Assembly (NCBI GenBank): GCA_900539035.1 | Contig: UQAU01000007.1 | Location: 1-64,000, forward strand | Reading direction: 5' to 3' | Length of the DNA stretch: 64,000 nucleotides | Source: an uncultured Collinsella sp. | GTDB taxonomy: Bacteria > Actinomycetota > Coriobacteriia > Coriobacteriales > Coriobacteriaceae | Shown here: piece after piece, positions 55,425 through 63,116 of the stretch | Numbering within the stretch: the first letter of the stretch is position 1 | Layout of the letters: each line of letters starts with the position of its first letter | Notes under the pieces: model-generated | Seen by the model: only the letters and a program-made list of their open reading frames with translations | What the model was told of the DNA's origin: nothing | Databases searched by the model: none | Position numbers and translations under genes: made by a program

Positions 55425-57245
55425 TTATTCCCGCCATGTCACTTTGGAACGAAGCTTTCTCGCTGCCGTGAAGCAGGCCGTGGCCGCCATGGCTAATGCG
55501 ATGCTGGCCATCCAGGCGGAGTCGCCGGTTGCGGCGAGCTTTGGTTCATCGGCTGTCGTGCGTCCCGACCTTTTTGTAGATGCCTCGTCGGCGTCCTTTT
55601 CAGGAGTGGCAGGATCACTTTTGTTGCCGCCGGGCGAATCTACGTCGGTCTTTCCGCTCGTCTGCCCCCCTTGGCCCTTCCCCTCCACGGTGAAGGATGC
55701 ATCGGTTGCCGTCCCGTCCTTCCAGATGGCCGTGGCGGTGTGTCCGCCGGCGGCAAGCGTGTCTAGGTAGGCCGGCCTGAGCTTGATAATCGTGCTGCCC
55801 TTGGTTGCGGTGTAGTTCCCAGCGGAGACCTCATTTCCGTCCACGAGGAGACGTGTGAACTCTTCGAGAGGACCGCTGAAGCGGAAGGTCAGACCGACCC
55901 CGCCGCCCATTGCATATGCCTGCCCGTTGCCCTTGGTGGCTGCATACAGCGGCGCGGTCACGTCGAAGGTGACGTCCCCCGCGTCGTCGACATCAAAGGT
56001 CTGAACGCCTGCCTTGCCGTTACGCTCGGCGTAGGCGGAGCTGTAGACGAAGGTCTCATGACCCGTCTTGTCGAGGACCGCGAGGGCATGGATCTCAAAC
56101 GAGCCCATCGAGAGCGACGTGGGGAACTCGATTTCGATATAGCCTCTTGCCGCATCGTAGCTGCAGCTCAACGTTTTACGGGCCTTTACCGAGTTCGGGT
56201 CCTCGACATAGCCGGGGTCGCCGAGGATCGGGGAGACAGACTTCACACCGTCCGCATCGCTTACATTGCAATAGATACGGAGGACCCCGCCGACAGGGAC
56301 CCTCTTCGCGGAGATGGAAACGTTCGAGACCGTGGGCGGGTTCCGGTCGATCGCGTTGCCGGTCACCTCGAAGCACAGCTCGCTCGGGTCAGCGACCGAG
56401 AAAGTCGCGCCCGAGATGCCGTTGGCCCTGGCGTAGGAGCTCTCGTACACATCGGTCTCGAACCCTAGGTCATCGGTGACCGAAAGGCCGATTAGCCTGT
56501 GCCTTCCAATCCTATTGCTGTCGAACGTGAGGTCGAATCCGTCGATAGACGAGCCTCCGTGATAGTAGGCCGACGAAACGGAACAGCCGTCATCCGTATC
56601 CTCCCAGCCCCGCTGCAGTATGGGGGAAACGGAGCGAACGCCGTCGGCGTCCGAGACGGTCCAAGAGATGTGGAAGTCGGAGCCGGTCGCGACCTCCCTG
56701 CTCGAGAGCGACACGGAGGACACGGTCGGCGGGTTCTGGTCCGCGGGCCCCTCGGTTACCTCATACTCTAGGGGGTCGGTGGTGAAGGTCGGACAGTCGA
56801 GCCCTTTCTCCTCGGCATACGCCGCGTCGTAGACGTCAGTAACCCAGCCGAGCGCATCGGTCACGCCGAGGCCGATGATGCGGTACTTGCGGAGCTGGTC
56901 ACTCGGGGAGGTGTGAATATCGAAGCCCGCGGTCGTGTCGCCGGTCGACTGGAAGGCGAGACGGGAGCTGTTGCCCTGGCCTCCGTCATCGCTATCGACG
57001 ACGACCTCGACTACGGGCGTGACGGATCGAACCCCGTCGGGGTCGTCGACGCTGTAGCCGACATGCAGCGTGGAGCCGGCCGTGACCGTCGTCGCGGATA
57101 TCGTCACGTTGGATATGCTGGGCGGGTTCGGGTCAGACGCGGCTAGGGCGGTTGAAGGCAAAGCCAGCAATACGGCGGCGGACAGCGGGATGAGCAGGCT
57201 AAGCGCAAAGCGCCTAGGGAATTTCAAGGAGGTCATTGGCGGCAC
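55425..57245 (-). CDS. Sortase-anchored surface protein with three 131-residue repeats
   Basis: A secreted, wall-attached protein. An N-terminal signal peptide (hydrophobic core LIPLSAAVLLALPSTALA) ends near residue 36. Three repeats start at residues ~38, 169 and 300, each with a D-x-NPP opening and D-x-DGVRSV(S/T)P, exactly 131 residues apart; they look Ig-like. An X2-like module (LLVDGNEVSAGNYTATKGST) and a polar linker follow, then LAATGD, a membrane helix and Arg/Lys tail, an LAxTG sortase signal. Likely an adhesin or glycan-binding protein. GTG 57245 is chosen from GGAAG spacing; ATG 57236 is an alternative. Monocistronic, in accessory DNA. Confidence 0.82.
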   Translation of the reverse strand: MPPMTSLKFPRRFALSLLIPLSAAVLLALPSTALAASDPNPPSISNVTISATTVTAGSTLHVGYSVDDPDGVRSVTPVVEVVVDSDDGGQGNSSRLAFQSTGDTTAGFDIHTSPSDQLRKYRIIGLGVTDALGWVTDVYDAAYAEEKGLDCPTFTTDPLEYEVTEGPADQNPPTVSSVSLSSREVATGSDFHISWTVSDADGVRSVSPILQRGWEDTDDGCSVSSAYYHGGSSIDGFDLTFDSNRIGRHRLIGLSVTDDLGFETDVYESSYARANGISGATFSVADPSELCFEVTGNAIDRNPPTVSNVSISAKRVPVGGVLRIYCNVSDADGVKSVSPILGDPGYVEDPNSVKARKTLSCSYDAARGYIEIEFPTSLSMGSFEIHALAVLDKTGHETFVYSSAYAERNGKAGVQTFDVDDAGDVTFDVTAPLYAATKGNGQAYAMGGGVGLTFRFSGPLEEFTRLLVDGNEVSAGNYTATKGSTIIKLRPAYLDTLAAGGHTATAIWKDGTATDASFTVEGKGQGGQTSGKTDVDSPGGNKSDPATPEKDADEASTKRSGRTTADEPKLAATGDSAWMASIALAMAATACFTAARKLRSKVTWRE

Positions 57246-57560
57246 CGATCTTCCATAATTGTTGCGGCGACACCAGTATATCTTTGGCCCACGCTAGCCG
57301 AATGCTCTTTCCGCGAACGGCTCGTCAGTTTAGAGACGGCATATGGGCGCCTGTCTCGTCCAAGTTTCTCGTAAAGGCGATTATGAGGTCATGAAGAGAC
57401 TTTCTCGGAACAATCAATTGGGGATATCAAAGAAATGCTGGACGCCGTCCGATCGCTCAATGCCTTTGAGGCGAAACGCAGCGCATCGGCTACGTTGTTG
57501 AGATCATTTATCGAGCGATATGTCATTCCAGCCGAGGCCACCGTCATGAGGCTTCTGTTC
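57246..57560. other. Intergenic stretch with a possible gene remnant
   Basis: On the plus strand a frame from about 57395 to 57545 reads protein-like (SIGDIKEMLDAVRSLNAFEA) but has no start signal and runs into the convergent gene. It may be a fragment of a lost gene. The rest is promoter region for the surface protein. Confidence 0.35.
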
Positions 57561-57983
57561 CTACGCCCCCGCAATCCCGCGGGCCGCACTCAACAGCTCA
57601 TACTCCCTCTGGCTCCACTGGTACAGCTCGGCCGCGCGTACGGCGTCGCGACACAGGTCCAGAAACACCTCAGCTCCCTCGTAGAAGCACTCGCGGGCAA
57701 AGTCGCCCGAGCCGCTTGCGATGCACGTGCCGTCGGCAAAGAGCTTCCAGCTGGATGGCTCGCGCGAGTCATCTCCAAGCAGCTTAATCTGTAATATGTG
57801 CGGGGCGCCGGCGGCGCAGAGCTCTTTCTCAAGCACCTGCACGGTAAAGCGCATCTGGTGGGAGAGGCTGCTCTTGACCATGGCCGAGGCGTAGCCGTTC
57901 GGCTTGTCCAGAAGATGCATGCGTTTTGGCTGTGCGACCAGGTTGTGGAAATTGCGCTCGCTGCGCACGGAGAAATTGTCCAT
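57561..57983 (-). CDS. Hypothetical protein (140 aa)
   Basis: Not recognised. The 140-residue product starts at ATG 57983 after AAAGGAGT and begins MDNFSVRSERNFHNLVAQPK. It has no signal peptide or membrane helix; the sequence mixes beta-prone segments (MRFTVQVLEKELCAAGAPHI) with a C-terminal helix rich in Ala/Glu (AAELYQWSQREYELLSAARG), and contains three cysteines. The same frame stays open far upstream through the next gene, which is a reading-frame shadow. It lies downstream of, but separated by a terminator from, the membrane protein gene at 58201. Confidence 0.65.
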   Translation of the reverse strand: MDNFSVRSERNFHNLVAQPKRMHLLDKPNGYASAMVKSSLSHQMRFTVQVLEKELCAAGAPHILQIKLLGDDSREPSSWKLFADGTCIASGSGDFARECFYEGAEVFLDLCRDAVRAAELYQWSQREYELLSAARGIAGA

Positions 57984-58131
57984 ACGGACTCCTTTCATCG
58001 ATGTTGGCAGGGCCACCGTGCCTATTGGCCGGTTGGCGTCGGGATCGTGGAGCCAACTCTCTACCCCGACTCTGGATAAAACGCGCCCGCTCCTTGCGGG
58101 CACGATGGAGTCTATCAGCGCGCGCGGACAA

Positions 58132-58171
58132 AAATCAACCCCGTGCGGCAATGGGCGCACGGGGTTGATTT
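58132..58171 (-). terminator. Terminator after the 328-aa membrane protein gene
   Basis: On the minus strand AAATCAACCCCGTGCG pairs with CGCACGGGGTTGATTT around GCAATGG, followed by a T-run (TTTTTG). A 16-bp stem. Confidence 0.9.
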
Positions 58172-58200
58172 GGTCTACGACCCTCAATTTTTGGCATTTG

Positions 58201-59187
58201 TTATTCGTCGTCTCCGTCGTTGGGGTCGCCCTTGAGGGTGTTGATGTCCAGGTACTGGTTATCGTCCTCTTTTTGCTGGGTCTCCGACTCCGCTTGGGTG
58301 GGGCCGCGGAACAGCTGGAATCCCTCAAACGCAATGACGCCGAGCAGGGCAATGATAATGGCGATAAAGGCAACCTTGACTGCCTGCGGAAATTCCGAGA
58401 AACGCAGCGCCTTTTCCTCGGCGTAATAATCGGCGAAGCGCTCTTCGCCCGTGCTTTTGGTATATGCCGGCGCGGACGCGGCCTCCGGGTCATATTCCGG
58501 TGCGGGCGTGGCAGCGTACGGATCGTTGAGATAATCGCTCGATGCGGTGCCATAATCCTCGGTCTCGATGCGACCGGTGCCAGCATAGTCATCGGAATAA
58601 TCGGAATATGCCGCACCGCCCTTATAGTCCGCGGCGCTCGTGTTGGCGGCAAAAAGCGGGTTAACTGGAACGTCGAGCGCCGGCATGCCAGTAGAGGTCT
58701 CATCCAGATCGGCTGCAGCCCAGGAATCGTGGGTAACCTGATGGGCAACGGGCTCATCGAGCCTTGTGACCGGAGGCTTGCGTGCCGCAGGAACAGGCAA
58801 CTGCTGGGCGCTGTACATAACGGTGCTGTCGGCCGATTTGCCCTGCGCCGCAGCAGCGAGAAATGCCGCCGTCTCGGACGGGTCGCTTGCGGGGCGGGGA
58901 GCGGGCGTGGGCGCCGAAGTGGGTGCGGGCGTAGGCGCGGGCGACGAAACAGGCGACTGCGCAGGAGTCGGCGCAGATGCGGGCTTAGGCACAAGTGCGG
59001 GATTGGGACTTGACGGGCGAGCCCCGCCGCCCATGAGTTCGTCGGCGGTCCACGGGCGATCATCCATCACGTCGTCAAGTCTTAGCGAAAACAGGTCGTC
59101 TTCACCCCCATCGAACATGCGGTGCACATGTCCACCAATTGCCGGAATCAATCCGCGACCGGTGCATGATGCCTTGCTCAACGCCAT
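58201..59187 (-). CDS. Hypothetical Pro/Ala-rich single-pass membrane protein
   Basis: Function unknown. The 328-residue product starts at ATG 59187 after AAAGGA. A short N-terminal region (FSLRLDDVMDDRPWTADELM) precedes a long Pro/Ala/Ser-rich, low-complexity stretch (~55-85) and a Tyr/Asp-rich segment (~185-240). One membrane helix near the C-terminus (KVAFIAIIIALLGVIAFEGF, ~275-294) is followed by a short acidic tail, so most of the protein is probably cytoplasmic. The N-terminal acidic motif could recruit a partner. No family recognised. Confidence 0.7.
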   Translation of the reverse strand: MALSKASCTGRGLIPAIGGHVHRMFDGGEDDLFSLRLDDVMDDRPWTADELMGGGARPSSPNPALVPKPASAPTPAQSPVSSPAPTPAPTSAPTPAPRPASDPSETAAFLAAAAQGKSADSTVMYSAQQLPVPAARKPPVTRLDEPVAHQVTHDSWAAADLDETSTGMPALDVPVNPLFAANTSAADYKGGAAYSDYSDDYAGTGRIETEDYGTASSDYLNDPYAATPAPEYDPEAASAPAYTKSTGEERFADYYAEEKALRFSEFPQAVKVAFIAIIIALLGVIAFEGFQLFRGPTQAESETQQKEDDNQYLDINTLKGDPNDGDDE

Positions 59188-59310
59188 TCTGTTCCATCCT
59201 TTCGAAATACTAATGACATCGATTATATGGAACTTCCCAAGCGGCTCGGTCTTGGATTCGTGCTTTCCAGAACTCGCGCCCAAAAGGGGAGGGGCAATCT
59301 AGGCGAGTGC

Positions 59311-59964
59311 CTACTTGTCGCCGGCCGCCGCCTTGGCCTCATTGAGGTAGCTATAGAAGCTGTATTTGGAGATGCCAAAGAACTCGCAGGCGCGCTCGCT
59401 CGACTTGGAAATGAGGAAGGCGCCGCGACGGTCGAGGTAGCCAATGGCACGAATGCGCTCGTCTTTGGTCATGAGTGCCGCGGGCTTGCCCACAAACTGC
59501 TCGCACTCGTGCAGCAGGTCCTCGAGCAGGTCGCCGATGTTCTTGGTAATGGGCTCGGGCTCGGTATAGCCCGTGCCGCCGGTGCCGGTAAAAGCGTCGA
59601 GCGAGCGCTCAAAAGCCTTCATAAGCGTAATGTCAAAGTTGATGCCCAGAATGCCGACGGGCTTGCCCTCGTCGTTGCGGATAAAGATCGTCGACGATTT
59701 GAGCAGCTTACCGTCGGTGGTTTTAGTGAGGTACGGCTCGCGGTCGTGTACATCGGTGGCGCCCTCGTGCATGGACTCAAACACAATATGGCTGGGACCG
59801 TCACCCAGTTTGCGCCCGCTGACGTGGCCGTTTTCGATCACCACGATGGAGTGGTCCACGTCCTCGGTCTCCAGATCGTGGACGACGACTTCGCAGTTGG
59901 GGCCAAATTGGAGCGCCAGGCCGTGTGCAAGGCGCTTATAAAACTCAATCTGTGACGGGGTCAT
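59311..59964 (-). CDS. YheO/DauR-type PAS-HTH transcriptional regulator (2)
   Basis: A 217-residue paralogue of the regulator at 42802. The N-terminal YheO-like PAS domain (LQFGPNCEVVVHDLETEDVD; SGRKLGDGPSHIVFESMHEG; KSSTIFIRNDEGKPVGILGI) and the C-terminal HTH (ACEFFGISKYSFYSYLNEAK) are clear. ATG 59964 follows AGGAAGG. It is divergent from ygeX, with an 18-bp inverted repeat in the shared region, so it probably controls ygeX-ygeY-ygeW. Two such regulators guarding two halves of one pathway suggest response to different intermediates. Confidence 0.85.
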   Translation of the reverse strand: MTPSQIEFYKRLAHGLALQFGPNCEVVVHDLETEDVDHSIVVIENGHVSGRKLGDGPSHIVFESMHEGATDVHDREPYLTKTTDGKLLKSSTIFIRNDEGKPVGILGINFDITLMKAFERSLDAFTGTGGTGYTEPEPITKNIGDLLEDLLHECEQFVGKPAALMTKDERIRAIGYLDRRGAFLISKSSERACEFFGISKYSFYSYLNEAKAAAGDK

Positions 59965-60100
59965 GGGTGCCTTCCTAAAAATTAGTTTGGTCTCACTGTG
60001 CCATAAACCACACTTGACCGCAAACAAATCCATCAACAAGGCAATTCATGACCGTTCGGCGGCGAAAAAGTACCGATTACGGCAACAAACAATTCGTTAG

Positions 60101-60157
60101 GTATGCCAATCAAAAAGTGTGATAGAACATTACTAACAAACTTTTTGTTTGGCATCC
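60101..60157. promoter_or_regulatory. 18-bp inverted repeat upstream of ygeX
   Basis: GTATGCCAATCAAAAAGT (60101-60118) and ACTTTTTGTTTGGCATCC (60140-60157) are complementary at 16 of 18 positions around a 21-nt spacer. Located between the divergent PAS-HTH gene and ygeX, it is the best operator candidate for that regulator. The 277-nt gap holds no gene. Confidence 0.65.
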
Positions 60158-60241
60158 ACATAAAAGTTCAGTCGTATGAATGGGAATGGGCTGAAACGCG
60201 TATGCGGGGGCCGGCAAGAGAGGACTTAAGGAGTTCACCGT

Positions 60242-61456
60242 ATGGCCGATAAGATCCAGTGGGCGGGCAACACGATGCCCAAGAGCGATGACAAGCACTT
60301 GGGAATCATGAGCCTCGACCACGTGAAGAAGGCCCGCGCCTTCCACCAGTCGTTCCCCCAATATACTGTCACTCCGCTTGCTCGCCTGGACGGTCAGGCC
60401 GCGCGCCTGGGCCTGTCCAACCTGTGCGTTAAGGACGAGAGCTATCGCTTTGGCCTCAACGCCTTTAAGGTTCTGGGCGGTTCGTTTGCCATGGCCAACT
60501 ACATCGCCGACGAGACCGGCAAGGACGTTGCCGACTGCACCTTCGACTACCTGACCTCCGATCAGCTTGCCAAGGACTTTGGCCAGGCTACCTTCTTTAC
60601 CGCTACCGATGGCAACCATGGTCGCGGCGTGGCGTGGGCCGCCAACAAGCTGGGCCAGAAGGCTGTCGTGCACATGCCCAAGGGTTCCACCAAGCCCCGC
60701 TTCGATAACATCGCCGCCGAGGGTGCCACGGTGACCATCGAAGAGGTCAACTACGACGAGTGCGTGCGCATGGCCGCCGCCGAGGCCGATGCCTGCGAGC
60801 GCGGCGTCATCGTTCAGGACACCGCCTGGGAGGGCTACGAGAAGATTCCGTCCTGGATCATGGAGGGCTACGGCACCATGGCTTCCGAGGCTGCCGAGCA
60901 GCTGCGCGAGATGGCCATCAACCGCCCGACGCACGTCTTTGTCCAGGCTGGCGTAGGCTCGCTCGCCGGCGCCGTGGTGGGCTACTTCACCAACCTGTAT
61001 CCCGATAACCCGCCCACCTTCGTCGTGGTTGAGTGCGCGCCTGCTGCCTGCCTGTACAAGGGCGCTGCCGCCGGCGACGGCGATCCGCGCATCGTGGACG
61101 GCGACATGCCTTCCATCATGGCCGGTCTGTGCTGTGGCGAGCCCAACATTCTGGGCTGGGATATCCTGCGCAACCACGCCACCGCCTTCGTGTCCTGCCC
61201 CGACTGGGTCACCGCTCGCGGCATGCGCACCCTGGGCGCTCCCGAGAAGGGCGACCCGCGCGTCATTTCCGGCGAGTCCGGCGCGGTGACCACCGGCCTG
61301 GTCGAGACCCTCATGCTCGATCCCGAGTACGCCGAGCTCAAGGAACTCATCGGCTTGGATAAGACGAGCTCCGTGCTCTGCTTCTCCACGGAAGGTGACA
61401 CGGACCCCGATCAGTATCGCCGCATCGTCTGGGAAGGCGAATATCCCACTTGCTAA
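60242..61456 (+). CDS. ygeX: 2,3-Diaminopropionate ammonia-lyase
   Basis: PLP enzyme converting 2,3-diaminopropionate to pyruvate and two ammonia. The 404-residue protein has the PLP Lys76 in FGLNAFKVLGG, preceded by KDESYR, the GNHGRG phosphate-binding neighbourhood with the catalytic Asp in TATDGNHGRG, and a second Asp in VQDTAWEGYE, positions agreeing with the E. coli enzyme. The ATG follows CTTAAGGAG. In urate-using gut bacteria this family supplies the pyruvate end of purine breakdown; first gene of the second purine block. Confidence 0.94.
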   Translation: MADKIQWAGNTMPKSDDKHLGIMSLDHVKKARAFHQSFPQYTVTPLARLDGQAARLGLSNLCVKDESYRFGLNAFKVLGGSFAMANYIADETGKDVADCTFDYLTSDQLAKDFGQATFFTATDGNHGRGVAWAANKLGQKAVVHMPKGSTKPRFDNIAAEGATVTIEEVNYDECVRMAAAEADACERGVIVQDTAWEGYEKIPSWIMEGYGTMASEAAEQLREMAINRPTHVFVQAGVGSLAGAVVGYFTNLYPDNPPTFVVVECAPAACLYKGAAAGDGDPRIVDGDMPSIMAGLCCGEPNILGWDILRNHATAFVSCPDWVTARGMRTLGAPEKGDPRVISGESGAVTTGLVETLMLDPEYAELKELIGLDKTSSVLCFSTEGDTDPDQYRRIVWEGEYPTC

Positions 61457-61463
61457 TCGTTGG

Positions 61464-61490
61464 GGCGGAGTAAATAGGTATCGCTCCGCC
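61464..61490 (+). other. Hairpin between ygeX and ygeY
   Basis: GGCGGAG (61464-61470) with CTCCGCC (61484-61490), a 7-bp stem without T-run. Could set differential mRNA stability within the operon. Confidence 0.55.
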
Positions 61491-61530
61491 ACCTTACAGG
61501 TAGATTCCTTCGTTTGAAAGGTTATGAACA

Positions 61531-62916
61531 ATGGCTAAAGAACTCGATTTCGACGCTATCAAGGCTGCTGCTGAGTCCCACCGTGCTGATATGACTCGCT
61601 TCCTGCGCGCTATGATCTCTCACCCCTCTGAGTCCTGCGAGGAGGGTGAGGTTGTCGCTTGCATTAAGGCCGAGATGGAGAGCCTTGGCTATGACGAGGT
61701 CAAGGTCGACGGCCTGGGCAACGTCATGGGCTTTATGGGCGAGGGCGACAAGATCATCGCCATCGACTCCCACATCGACACCGTCGGCATCGGTAACATC
61801 GAGAACTGGGATGCCGATCCCTACGAGGGCTACGAGACCGACGAGATCATCTACGGCCGCGGTGGCTCCGACCAGGAGGGCGGCATGGCTTCTGCTACCT
61901 ATGCTGCCAAGATGATGAAGGACATGGGCCTCATCCCCGAGGGTTACAAGATCATGGTCGTCGGCACCGTCCAGGAAGAGGACTGCGACGGCATGTGCTG
62001 GCAGTACATCTACAACAAGGACGGCATTAAGCCCGAGTTCGTTATTTCCACCGAGCCGACCGACGGCGGCATCTATCGCGGCCACCGCGGCCGCATGGAG
62101 ATCCGCGTCGACGTTCACGGCACTTCCTGCCACGGCTCTGCTCCCGACCGCGGCGACAATGCCATCTACAAGATGGCCGACATCATCGCCGACGTCCGCG
62201 CCCTCAACAACAACGGCTGCGACGAGTCGACCGACATCAAGGGCCTCGTCAAGATGCTCGACCCCAAGTACAACCCCGAGCACTTCGAGGACGCCCGCTT
62301 CCTGGGCCGCGGCACCTGCACCGTCAGCCAGATCTTCTACACCAGCCCCAGCCGTTGCGCCGTGGCCGACTCCTGCGCCATCTCCATCGACCGTCGCATG
62401 ACCGCCGGTGAAACCTGGGAGTCCTGCCTGGACGAGATCCGTAACCTGCCGGCCGCCAAGAAGTACGGCGACGACGTGAAGGTCTCCATGTACATGTACG
62501 ACCGTCCGTCCTGGACCGGCGAGGTCTACGAGACCGAGGCTTACTTCCCCACGTGGATCAACAAGGAGACCGCTCCGCACGTCAAGGCCCTCGTCGACGC
62601 CCACAAGGCCATGTTCGGTGACGAGCGCATCGGCTGCGAGCCCAGCATGGACAAGCGCACCGGTCGCCCGCTGTGCGACAAGTGGACCTTCTCCACGAAC
62701 TGTGTCTCCATCCAGGGCCGCTACGGCATCCCCTGCGTGGGCTTTGGCCCGGGTGCCGAGTCTCAGGCTCACGCTCCCAACGAGGTCACCTACAAGGACG
62801 ACCTGGTCACCGCTGCTGCCATGTACGTGGCTGCCCTGAACCTCTACGATCCGAGCAAGGCCGATGGCGACGCCACCGTGTTCCGCGCCGGTCTGACCAA
62901 CAACAAGATTGATTAG
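61531..62916 (+). CDS. ygeY: YgeY-type M20 metallohydrolase
   Basis: A zinc-dependent amidohydrolase of the M20 peptidase family, commonly labelled selenium-metabolism hydrolase from its genomic company. The 461-residue protein shows the metal site IAIDSHIDTVGIGN (~residues 74-87), GRGGSDQEGGMAS with bridging Asp, the Glu pair in VQEEDCDG, and a dimerisation domain from ~180. Probably cleaves an N-C bond in a ring-opened purine product to give diaminopropionate or its precursor; this is inference. ATG follows GAAAGGTTATGAACA. Confidence 0.92.
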   Translation: MAKELDFDAIKAAAESHRADMTRFLRAMISHPSESCEEGEVVACIKAEMESLGYDEVKVDGLGNVMGFMGEGDKIIAIDSHIDTVGIGNIENWDADPYEGYETDEIIYGRGGSDQEGGMASATYAAKMMKDMGLIPEGYKIMVVGTVQEEDCDGMCWQYIYNKDGIKPEFVISTEPTDGGIYRGHRGRMEIRVDVHGTSCHGSAPDRGDNAIYKMADIIADVRALNNNGCDESTDIKGLVKMLDPKYNPEHFEDARFLGRGTCTVSQIFYTSPSRCAVADSCAISIDRRMTAGETWESCLDEIRNLPAAKKYGDDVKVSMYMYDRPSWTGEVYETEAYFPTWINKETAPHVKALVDAHKAMFGDERIGCEPSMDKRTGRPLCDKWTFSTNCVSIQGRYGIPCVGFGPGAESQAHAPNEVTYKDDLVTAAAMYVAALNLYDPSKADGDATVFRAGLTNNKID

Positions 62917-62938
62917 TCCCATTCCTCGATTTTGTTGA

Positions 62939-62999
62939 GCCGGGGGCTGCTCGTGTCCCCGGCACCCCCTGTTGACTTGGGGCCCGCGGTCGTTATCTC
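62939..62999 (+). promoter_or_regulatory. Hairpin and possible promoter before ygeW
   Basis: GCCGGGG (62939-62945)/CCCCGGC (62957-62963) forms a stem soon after ygeY. TTGACT (62972-62977), 16-nt spacer, TATCTC (62994-62999) could start an independent ygeW transcript. Confidence 0.45.
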
Positions 63000-63116
63000 C
63001 CATGCTTCCTCAACGGTAGCGGGTCCTCGTCATAGCGCTCTGCATGTTCTAGCCACACGCGCATGCCGGAGCACGTCTACTCATTGCGATCTTTCATCTT
63101 TAGAAAGGACATTTCC

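Noticed and set aside
57904..59013. A 369-codon plus-strand frame across the two hypothetical minus-strand genes
   Set aside because: Crosses a strong terminator hairpin and two ribosome-binding sites on the other strand; no start signal of its own.
61522..63003. A 493-codon minus-strand frame opposite ygeY
   Set aside because: Shadow frame; ygeY has intact metal-binding motifs on the plus strand.
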